Part shown: positions 1 to 5,721 of the stretch, in pieces
Layout of the letters: each line of letters begins with the position of its first letter
How positions within the stretch are numbered: position 1 is the first letter of the stretch
NCBI GenBank assembly: GCA_002407865.1
Contig: DHPI01000013.1
Location: forward strand, 8,390-18,430
DNA: 10,041 nucleotides
Source of the DNA: Spirochaetia bacterium UBA5368
GTDB lineage: Bacteria > Spirochaetota > UBA4802 > UBA5368
Direction: 5' to 3'
Program-made: the position numbers and the translations under genes
The notes under the pieces: generated by a model
The model's database searches: none
What the model saw: only the letters and a program-made list of their open reading frames with translations
What the model was told of the DNA's origin: nothing

Positions 1-765
1 GAGCACCGTCATCGGAGACCCTTCCGCCGTATTGCCAGAATATATTTGCACGACAGCATCGTACCGACCGGTAGACTTCACGTCGATTTCCCCGTATTCC
101 CCCGTGCGGCACCTCCCCTGCGCCAGGCCGTGCCACTGCCCGGCATCGACACGGCAGAGACCCCCTCCGTAGGTATGCACAATCTCGGCACGTATCGGTA
201 ACCCCGCATGCAACGAGGCTATGGACATGGCGAGCTTCAGCGGGATGTTCATCATTATCCCGCTTCTGACAGTAATGGTCCGCTTCATGGCCCTGTCTTC
301 GGCTGCGAAGGGAATGATTGTAGCCTCCCCCGTGTAAACATTTCCCGCCTGCGACACGGCAACGATGACGCAGAGTCGCGCCTTCAGCGCCGCGGTCGCG
401 TCCACAACCGTTACCTGTCTGCCCGCGGCATTCGCCCCTAACGCAGCGGCGGCCCGCTGCAGCACGGTATTGTCAACAGGAATAAACCGGCCGCATCGCT
501 CGAACGCCTGCGCAATCTCGGCAACTGCTTCAGCCGTACAGGCGGCAAGCGCTTCATTGCCGCGCGGCTCACCGGCAATCACGACATCCCCAGGGCTTTG
601 CGCCGCATCGGCGGCGGTATGCGCGGCCTGCGGCGCGGCGGCCAGCACAATGCAGATGCACACCATACGTACAGCCGTGCGCACAGCGTAACGCACAACG
701 CGGCGGTTACGAAATACCCGCATTGTCCCGTCAACGATTGTCCGTATGCGTTGCATATTCATCAT
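1..765 (-). CDS. Secreted protein of unknown function, C terminus outside window
   Basis: The frame is open for 255 codons from ATG at 765 to the left edge, with no stop, so the gene is truncated by the window. An in-frame TGA two codons before the ATG blocks extension upstream. The N terminus is basic (many Arg) up to about residue 33, followed by a hydrophobic segment (VCICIVLAAAP) and AHTA, consistent with a Sec signal peptide. Internal ATGs at codon 4 (756) and codon 15 (723) are alternative starts; the latter gives a more normal signal peptide. No strong Shine-Dalgarno is close; GAGGTG lies about 16 nt before the ATG. Residues about 57-165 alternate strand-like and helical stretches (VVIAGEP, an Ala/Glu-rich helix, FIPVDN, VTVVDA, LCVIVAVS), resembling the small TolB/CsgG-like envelope fold. 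The next part is beta-rich. It lies 97 bp downstream of another secreted protein on the same strand and is probably co-transcribed with it. The family is not recognised. Confidence 0.75.
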   Translation of the reverse strand, partial: MMNMQRIRTIVDGTMRVFRNRRVVRYAVRTAVRMVCICIVLAAAPQAAHTAADAAQSPGDVVIAGEPRGNEALAACTAEAVAEIAQAFERCGRFIPVDNTVLQRAAAALGANAAGRQVTVVDATAALKARLCVIVAVSQAGNVYTGEATIIPFAAEDRAMKRTITVRSGIMMNIPLKLAMSIASLHAGLPIRAEIVHTYGGGLCRVDAGQWHGLAQGRCRTGEYGEIDVKSTGRYDAVVQIYSGNTAEGSPMTVL

Positions 766-768
766 TTT

Positions 769-810
769 TCAGCCGTGAAACAACACCTCGTTTTTTTGCA
801 CATCCGCCAT
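769..810 (-). other. Possible 13-residue leader ORF before the gene at 765
   Basis: An ATG at 810-808 opens a 14-codon frame (MADVQKNEVLFHG then TGA) that ends three bases before the ATG of the downstream CDS and is in the same frame. It lies in the 97-bp gap between two same-strand genes. There is no clear ribosome binding site, and no codon run typical of attenuation (Trp or His clusters), so it may be chance. Confidence 0.15.
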
Positions 811-823
811 GAAAATTCACGGC
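772..823 (-). promoter_or_regulatory. Inverted repeat in leader of the gene at 765
   Basis: Perfect 8-bp arms GCCGTGAA (772-779) and TTCACGGC (816-823) are separated by 36 nt. The loop holds the only Shine-Dalgarno-like sequence (GAGGTG on the minus strand) for the following CDS. It could form a long-loop hairpin in the mRNA or bind a dimeric regulator. There is no U-tract after it, so it is not a terminator. The function is unknown. Confidence 0.25.
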
Positions 824-862
824 GTTGATGCCAATTATTGCGATGAAGCAAATCCATTCCCT

Positions 863-2380
863 CTATAACCGGCGCGTAAATTGCAGGCCCATTGTACTGC
901 CCATATCGGGCGACATGCGGAGAAACGGTTCTACGGAAAACAGCTCCTCCCGCACAGCCTCGGCCCGGATGCGGTCTGCCATCGTTACCGCATGGACAAT
1001 CTCAGTTATCTTCACCGCACCCAGTATCCCCAGAAGCGTATACGCCGCATCCCTGGAATTCTTCCCGGCGGCATATTTCCCGGTTGAGGGATTGTACCGT
1101 TCACCCCTGGCAAATTCGTGCAGTATCCCATATACAAGCAGATTGTCCAGGTGGAAATAGACATATCCCCAGAACCGCGAGCCCCGATAGAAGTGCCCTC
1201 CGCCGCCCGAAACGAGCGCGAGGTATGCGGCAGTCATCGTGTTGCCAACCACAGGTTGCACGCCGTCATAACGGGACGCCTCGGAGAGGTACTGGTGCGC
1301 AAACGCGTCCACAAAAAGCGGCAGCCCGCCGATCAACGCCATGTAGATGCCGAAATTATATCGCGACACCGCGGAGCGCGGCACGTCCCGCCTGTCGCGG
1401 CGAAAGGTTTTCGGACGGTGCAGCAGGCCGTCGCCTCCCAGATACAGGTACGGCGCCGAATTGACCGCCCAGAGCGAAAGCCCCATGTAATCACCGTATG
1501 CATAATAACCAAGCGGCGCCATTACAGGCATGCTTACGCTCGCCGGCGCCGAAAAGAGCACCGCATATAGCGATGCATCCAGTGACGGCCGCTCGAACAC
1601 GATTTCGCGTTTTCTCCCATAAAAAAAATCATCGAGGAAATCAGCCCTTTCAGCGTACAGATACAGAATGAAATCGCCCTCCCGAAGAACCGCGGCGTCG
1701 CCTGCGGCGGCATTGTTTCTGAATTTCACGACACCGACCGTATCCCATATCGCGTAATCCCCTCCGGACGCGCCGTCGCGGTATCGATACACTGTGTAAT
1801 TTCCATTGATCGGAGACGGGGCATCCTTTATTACATACGCGGTATTTATCCGGACAATGCCAAGCGGCCTGCGGTACGCCCGCAGCAGCCGCGCGATGAA
1901 GGCGCCCGCCTGTTCCTCGCACAGATACGCCGCCGCCTGCGCTGGCATGTCATTCGAGAGATTCGGGATACGCATGCTGCGGCGATAGAGCAGCTTCCCG
2001 TTATGCGGCGCGGCGGTTCCATAGCAGCAAAGCTCCACGCCGGTATACTCACCCATATATACCGCCCTGCCCGTAATCAGGCAATCAAACCCGGCGCGCC
2101 GGGCGAAGGCAAGCACGCACCGCTCGTCGACACAGCCGAACTTCGCAAGCTCCGATTTCAGCATGTAAGGATTCGCGAGGCCGAATACACCCGCCGATTC
2201 GAGCACGCGCACAAGACGCTCTTCCATCAGGCCGGCAATTCCGCGGGCGCGCGGATCCCGCGATTCGATGCCGGCAATCGCCGCAAGCGGCTTCTCCGCA
2301 TACGCCGGCCATGCGGCAAAAAGCGTTCCCCACGCCGCCGCGACACAGCACGCGGCATGTCGTATCCAGCGCAATCGCAT
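863..2380 (-). CDS. Secreted envelope protein, TolB/CsgG-like N-terminal domain
   Basis: This 505-residue protein has a clear Sec signal peptide (residues 1-28; basic MRLRWIR, a hydrophobic core, cleavage after AYA). Residues about 30-165 (PLAAIAGI, a helix with MEERLVRVLE, VFGLANP, VDERCVLAFARRAGFDCLITG) follow the pattern of small TolB/CsgG/LpoB-like envelope domains: a strand, a long helix, a parameter-name strand, then a 'can it be found' strand. Residues 170-350 are beta-rich with no recognised family. Residues about 391-400 carry SGGGGHFYRG followed by hydrophobic stretches and a Lys-Ile-Glu-His segment (VKITEIVHA), reminiscent of spirochaetal and Bacteroidetes envelope proteins with a Gly-rich HFY-G motif. 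The chain ends with a strand-like GLQFTRRL. ATG at 2380 is chosen because it gives the signal peptide directly; only a weak GAG lies upstream. The gene diverges from the selenoprotein gene and is followed by a second protein of similar build. Function unknown; domain calls are by eye. Confidence 0.8.
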   Translation of the reverse strand: MRLRWIRHAACCVAAAWGTLFAAWPAYAEKPLAAIAGIESRDPRARGIAGLMEERLVRVLESAGVFGLANPYMLKSELAKFGCVDERCVLAFARRAGFDCLITGRAVYMGEYTGVELCCYGTAAPHNGKLLYRRSMRIPNLSNDMPAQAAAYLCEEQAGAFIARLLRAYRRPLGIVRINTAYVIKDAPSPINGNYTVYRYRDGASGGDYAIWDTVGVVKFRNNAAAGDAAVLREGDFILYLYAERADFLDDFFYGRKREIVFERPSLDASLYAVLFSAPASVSMPVMAPLGYYAYGDYMGLSLWAVNSAPYLYLGGDGLLHRPKTFRRDRRDVPRSAVSRYNFGIYMALIGGLPLFVDAFAHQYLSEASRYDGVQPVVGNTMTAAYLALVSGGGGHFYRGSRFWGYVYFHLDNLLVYGILHEFARGERYNPSTGKYAAGKNSRDAAYTLLGILGAVKITEIVHAVTMADRIRAEAVREELFSVEPFLRMSPDMGSTMGLQFTRRL

Positions 2381-2445
2381 TATTTTATATCACTCTATCA
2401 GCTATCAACGTACAGGTTCACGGCGGCCCCCGTCAGGGAGGATAT

Positions 2446-2459
2446 AACGGCACGCCGTT
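2446..2459. promoter_or_regulatory. Candidate operator palindrome
   Basis: AACGGC and GCCGTT are perfect 6-bp arms with a 2-bp centre, lying 66 bp upstream of the start of the secreted-protein gene at 2380. A short symmetric site in a divergent promoter region is a plausible dimeric regulator site, but with 6-bp arms chance is quite possible. Confidence 0.25.
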
Positions 2460-2465
2460 GCGCGA

Positions 2466-2539
2466 TCCCTGCGACAACCGCGCCCGCTGCGGAAACCAGA
2501 GCAGAAAATGCCGGCGACAGCAAGCACTTTCCCTGCGAC
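2466..2539 (+). repeat. Pair of 10-bp direct repeats
   Basis: TCCCTGCGAC occurs at 2466-2475 and again at 2530-2539, start to start 64 bp. A near copy (ACCCTGCAGAC) lies around 2565-2575. Repeats of this length are not expected often in under 300 bp, and the position between divergent genes suggests regulator binding, but nothing else supports it. Confidence 0.3.
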
Positions 2540-2658
2540 GCGATTATTTTTATCATCCCCGACTACCCTGCAGACACGCATGCAGAAAAAAATATTCTTT
2601 ACCAAATCGCATGATTGCACTGAATTATCAGCAGCAGTTCAAAATTTTACGCGATAAC

Positions 2659-2663
2659 GGGGA
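2659..2663 (+). promoter_or_regulatory. Ribosome binding site of the selenoprotein gene
   Basis: GGGGA ends 9 nt before ATG 2673. This is the reason to place the start at 2673 rather than at an ATG downstream of the in-frame TGA, such as 2841, which has no Shine-Dalgarno sequence and would begin inside the active-site motif. Confidence 0.45.
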
Positions 2664-2672
2664 TGGACACAC

Positions 2673-3194
2673 ATGACAACCATACACATGAGAACGTTTT
2701 CATCACCGTGGGATTTCCTGAAAAAACTGATCAACCTCTTGCGGGGGCCTTTCATTGTAAGCTCGTATTTCTCGTTCGACGGCAAACTGCGGGAGAAGAT
2801 TCTGCTGACAGTCACGCAGACTAACAACTGTTTCACCTGAATGAACATCCACGCGGCCGCAGGTCTGCGGTACGGCATCAGCGCCGGCGACATAGACAGG
2901 CTGATACGCCTTGATCCCTCGCACTTCGATTACCGCGAATGGCTGGTGCTGAAATACGCGCAGGAGTGGGCGTCATCCGGCGGCAGGGCGCCGACGGGCG
3001 GCTGGGTGAACGATTACCAACGCCAGTACAGCCGTAAGTACCGCGCACGGATAGACAAACTGCTCAGGGTGATGCAGTTCGCGAATTACTGGAACAATAT
3101 GATGCGCAAAAAGCCATATCGCGATGATATAGAAGGCCTCATCGTCGACTCGTCGTGCGAAACACGCGGGCCTTCAACACGCGACGTTAAATAA
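2673..3194 (+). CDS. AhpD-like selenoprotein, CxxU active site, TGA read as Sec
   Basis: This is a 173-residue thiol-redox protein of the AhpD/carboxymuconolactone decarboxylase family if the in-frame TGA at 2838-2840 is read as selenocysteine. Before the TGA comes LTVTQTNNCFT and after it MNIHAAAGLRYGISAGDIDRL, which together form the family's active-site helix. The layout is Glu41, Cys53, Sec56, His60, matching the E-x11-CxxC-xxx-H spacing of AhpD, so Sec sits exactly on the second catalytic Cys. The downstream helical part (LKYAQEWASS, LRVMQFANYWNNMM) is also typical, and the length is normal for the family. Family members reduce peroxides or act as disulfide reductants; Sec would make this residue more nucleophilic. 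The protein has no signal peptide, so it should be cytoplasmic. A SECIS-like hairpin follows the TGA. The gene is alone on the plus strand and converges with sppA, 4 bp between stops. TGA is a normal stop elsewhere here (tmk and the 465-residue gene end in it), which argues against general recoding. A nonsense-broken AhpD gene is the alternative, but the hairpin makes it unlikely. Confidence 0.88.
2838..2840 (+). other. Selenocysteine codon (TGA) in CxxU motif
   Basis: The TGA lies in frame between TGT-TTC-ACC (Cys-Phe-Thr) and ATG-AAC-ATC-CAC (Met-Asn-Ile-His). It occupies the place of the second Cys of the AhpD CxxC motif. The same frame is open for 165 nt upstream to ATG 2673 and for 354 nt downstream to TAA 3194, with family similarity on both sides. 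Confidence 0.87.
2854..2874 (+). promoter_or_regulatory. Bacterial SECIS hairpin
   Basis: CCGCA (2857-2861) pairs perfectly with TGCGG (2866-2870) around a GGTC tetraloop (2862-2865). A G-T pair (2856/2871) extends the stem, and after a bulged A two more pairs (2855/2873, 2854/2874) are possible. The loop begins 21 nt after the TGA and opens with GG. This fits the known bacterial SECIS rules of a small apical loop with G in its first two positions at a fixed short distance from UGA. The ten bases GCAGGTCTGC match the apex of the E. coli fdhF SECIS as recalled, in the same codon phase (GCA GGT CTG, Ala-Gly-Leu). It would bind SelB carrying Sec-tRNA. Confidence 0.82.
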
Positions 3195-3198
3195 GCGG

Positions 3199-5721
3199 TT
3201 ATTTTATCACCACCCTGAACGGATAGAGGTAGAGATATTCCTCATCGCCGAAATACAATCCCCTGAACGAGTTCAACAACGGTTTCATGCGTTCGGATAC
3301 CCGCTCTTCAGCCACGCCAGAGCCAAGCATCTCCAGCAGCGGGGTTTTCTTCATCGGCAGATGCGTCACCTCGCATTCGCCAGTAACACCAGAAAGCGAC
3401 TTTGCGTACTCGACAGCCGCGAGGATGCCGCCGATGGAATCCACAAGCCCGTTATCGCCGGCCTGTTTCCCCGTAAACACCCTGCCCTCCGCGACCGAGG
3501 GCAGTTTATCTTTTTCAATTTTGCGGCCGTCGGCAACCCTCCCGGTGAAGGCGTCGTAGGTAAAATCGACCCCCCGCTGAAAAATGGCCCGCTCCTCGTC
3601 GGACAGGTCCTTCGACACGGACATGATATCGGCATACTCGCTCATCTTCACAATATCGCTTGTAATCCCCAGTTTGTCAAACAGGCGCTTCAGCGAGAGT
3701 TTTCCCGAAACGACGCCGATCGATCCGGTTATCGTCCCGCCCGACGCATATATCCTGGCGCCGGTACATGCAATATAATAGCCTCCCGACGCCGCGATGT
3801 TGCCGAAGGAGAATACTACGGGCTTGCGGTATTTTTTCCCCATGGATACAAGGCTGTGCCACATGAAATCCGACGCGACCGCCGAGCCGCCGCCCGAATT
3901 GACGCGTATCACGATTGCCCGCACCGAACCATCCTCGAATGCGGCGGCGAGGGCCTTTCGGAATGTTTCGTCGCCGATGGCTTCGGGCGCGATGAATCCG
4001 GAATCCTTCTGCTCGCCCCGCACGATGGAACCGTCGACATGGACGATCGCGATGCGCGGCAGCGCCCCCCACATGTATATTTTCTTCTTCTGGGCTACAT
4101 AGTCGTTCAGGTTCACCTTGAGTCTCATGCCGTCATAGCTTCGAACAAGGCTGTTCTCCACGTCGTCGGGATATGCAACCGCGTCGACAAACCCTTCGCG
4201 CTGCGCTTCATCGGGAATCATTCCCCCTTTCGCAAACTGCCTGTCGATTTTTTCCCGGGGGATATTTCTGTCCGCCGCGATCGCGTCGACATACTGGGCG
4301 TTGAGATCGGACAGCAGCGCAACAAGGTTTTCGCGGTATTCGTCGGACATGCGGTTTCGCGTCAACGGTTCGTTGAATGATTTATATTTGCCCTTCGATA
4401 CTGATTCTACTTTTACGCCGATTTTGTCCAGTGCGCCCTTGAAGAAATACACCTCAGCCGCAAGTCCGGAAAGCTCGAGCATCGTGTTCGGCGCGCAACA
4501 AATCGTATCGGCCGCCGTCGCCAGATAATACTCGCTGTTGCCGGGGGATGATACGAACGCGATCACCTTTTTGCCGCTTTTTCTGAAATTATTCAGCTCT
4601 TCACGGAGCTCCTGCGTCTGCGCAAATCCCAGGGGCGAGCCATCGATACGCAGAAGTATGCCCCCGATGCCAGGATCGGCCGCGGCCTCCCGTACGGCGC
4701 CGGCCATATCGAAAAACGACGGCCGCGCACCGGCGAAAAGCCTCCCAGGCTCCGTCTCGTTGACTTCTTCACGCAGAGTTATACTCAAAAAGGCCTTCGA
4801 CGCCATAACGGAAGACGCGTATTTTTCGTCGGTAAACATTATCCCGGCGGAGGAAACGCCGGGAGCACGGTCGCCCGAAGCCGCGCCGTAATAATCGAAA
4901 ACCATTGCCGAATACTGGTTCGACTGGAATCCGATCGGCGCCGAAGCCCCGAATGAAAACACACCGTCGAAATCCCCCCGTGCGAAAATCGAAATATCAT
5001 GCGGGGCGCGCAACGCGCAGGTAAGCGAAAAATCCTCCCTGTGAAACGCTTCGCCTGGATATCGCCCCGCGTCGAATGTAAGGGTCATCCATTCACGAAA
5101 CGGCCGCAGGGACGCGGAATATAGCTCCCTGCGTTTCACCCGCGCTCCGTCCATGCGTGGCGTATTGAAATCCTTCAGCATATATCCCATCGAAAGCCAG
5201 CGCGCGGGCCTTAGCAGTAAACCCGACGTAAACGAGCTATAGCCGTCGTACTGCCGTACGTCGCTCGATGCGTACGAATATCCGATCCCGAAGCCGAATG
5301 TGTTATTGAAAAAGAACCCCTTGTTCACCGTAAACAGGTTCGTATTTGCCTTATCCATGACGTCACGCGAGGGACTGTAGACATCGTTCATCAACATCCA
5401 TGAAAAGGAAAAGCCGGCGGCATCAAGCATGAAAAAATGCCCTGCCTGGCCGCCCTGTCCATACCCGAAATACCGGTACCCAATCGATACCGCGTCTTTC
5501 ACGTCGGAAAACACAGGATTCACGGCGGGGGCGACGGGAACATACAGCTCGCTTGCCTGGGGAAACGGCAGCGACGGATCGAACGGGTTCGCAATCTCCG
5601 CGGCGCCGCCCGCCTGCGCGGACAGCACGATAACGGCGGCAGCAAACGCCTGCGCGGCACGGCGCGTACATCTACAATATTTTGATACCGATAACGGTAA
5701 TGTCATCTCGAACCACCTCAT
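3199..5721 (-). CDS. sppA: SppA-type signal peptide peptidase with beta-rich N-terminal extension
   Basis: This S49-family serine protease degrades cleaved signal peptides and membrane protein fragments at the periplasmic face of the inner membrane. Numbering is from ATG 5721 (840 residues). A signal peptide or anchor spans about residues 20-42. Residues 45-300 are an extension rich in alternating aromatic strands (such as VSIGYRYFGYG, GFGIGYSYASS, LSMGYML), like an outer-membrane barrel. The tandem SppA fold begins near 306. The catalytic pair is present: general-base Lys447 in KYKSFNEP and nucleophile Ser645 in AASGGYY, 198 apart, against 200 (K209/S409) in E. coli SppA. NSGGGS replaces the usual NSPGGS. 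E. coli SppA is about 618 residues, so the excess is the extension. ATG 5721 has GGGAG 8 nt upstream; ATG 5706 with AGGTGG 6 nt upstream and TTG 5727 are alternatives. All overlap the end of the upstream phosphatase gene, so no later start fits the signal peptide. It is last in the tmk operon and converges with the selenoprotein gene. Confidence 0.92.
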   Translation of the reverse strand: MRWFEMTLPLSVSKYCRCTRRAAQAFAAAVIVLSAQAGGAAEIANPFDPSLPFPQASELYVPVAPAVNPVFSDVKDAVSIGYRYFGYGQGGQAGHFFMLDAAGFSFSWMLMNDVYSPSRDVMDKANTNLFTVNKGFFFNNTFGFGIGYSYASSDVRQYDGYSSFTSGLLLRPARWLSMGYMLKDFNTPRMDGARVKRRELYSASLRPFREWMTLTFDAGRYPGEAFHREDFSLTCALRAPHDISIFARGDFDGVFSFGASAPIGFQSNQYSAMVFDYYGAASGDRAPGVSSAGIMFTDEKYASSVMASKAFLSITLREEVNETEPGRLFAGARPSFFDMAGAVREAAADPGIGGILLRIDGSPLGFAQTQELREELNNFRKSGKKVIAFVSSPGNSEYYLATAADTICCAPNTMLELSGLAAEVYFFKGALDKIGVKVESVSKGKYKSFNEPLTRNRMSDEYRENLVALLSDLNAQYVDAIAADRNIPREKIDRQFAKGGMIPDEAQREGFVDAVAYPDDVENSLVRSYDGMRLKVNLNDYVAQKKKIYMWGALPRIAIVHVDGSIVRGEQKDSGFIAPEAIGDETFRKALAAAFEDGSVRAIVIRVNSGGGSAVASDFMWHSLVSMGKKYRKPVVFSFGNIAASGGYYIACTGARIYASGGTITGSIGVVSGKLSLKRLFDKLGITSDIVKMSEYADIMSVSKDLSDEERAIFQRGVDFTYDAFTGRVADGRKIEKDKLPSVAEGRVFTGKQAGDNGLVDSIGGILAAVEYAKSLSGVTGECEVTHLPMKKTPLLEMLGSGVAEERVSERMKPLLNSFRGLYFGDEEYLYLYPFRVVIK

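Larger units (their letters stand above)
2381..2672. other. Divergent intergenic region, 292 bp
   Basis: This gap separates the starts of the minus-strand secreted protein (2380) and the plus-strand selenoprotein (2673), so promoters for both should lie here. No convincing -35/-10 pair was found; TTGCAC at 2615-2620 is at best a weak -35 for the plus strand. It holds a short palindrome and a pair of 10-bp direct repeats, listed separately. Frames open through it (for example a GTG-started, Cys/Arg-rich frame at 2405-2620 on the minus strand) look spurious. Confidence 0.6.

Noticed and set aside
1621..1628. Run of eight A (T on the coding strand) as a phase-variation tract
   Set aside because: It encodes Phe-Phe in an intact frame. 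Similar 7-8 nt runs occur in other genes here (for example 7536-7543), so it follows from codon use.
2003..2614. Plus-strand 203-codon ORF overlapping the start of the secreted-protein gene
   Set aside because: Most of it is antisense to a gene with a clear signal peptide, and its Arg-rich composition is typical of antisense GC-rich frames.
2405..2620. GTG-started 71-residue minus-strand ORF in the divergent gap
   Set aside because: It has no ribosome binding site, a Cys/Arg-rich composition typical of a random high-GC frame, and no recognisable domain.
2838..2840. General reassignment of TGA (Trp or Gly) in this genome
   Set aside because: tmk and the 465-residue gene both end in TGA at tight ATGA overlaps, so TGA works as a stop here. 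The recoded TGA sits at a Cys position and is followed by a SECIS-like hairpin.
2841..3194. 117-residue ORF starting at ATG 2841 as a separate gene
   Set aside because: It begins inside the AhpD active-site helix, immediately after the TGA. It has no Shine-Dalgarno and lacks Cys53 and Glu41, which lie upstream in the same frame.
3189..3204. AAATAA/TTATTT inverted repeat at the convergent stops as a terminator
   Set aside because: The 6-bp stem is entirely A/T around a GCGG loop and is formed by the two facing stop codons. It is too weak for an intrinsic terminator and has no proper U-tract.
3361..4380. Long plus-strand ORF (339 codons) opposite sppA
   Set aside because: It is antisense to the well-supported SppA coding frame with conserved catalytic motifs, and its translation shows no domain. 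It is a shadow frame.
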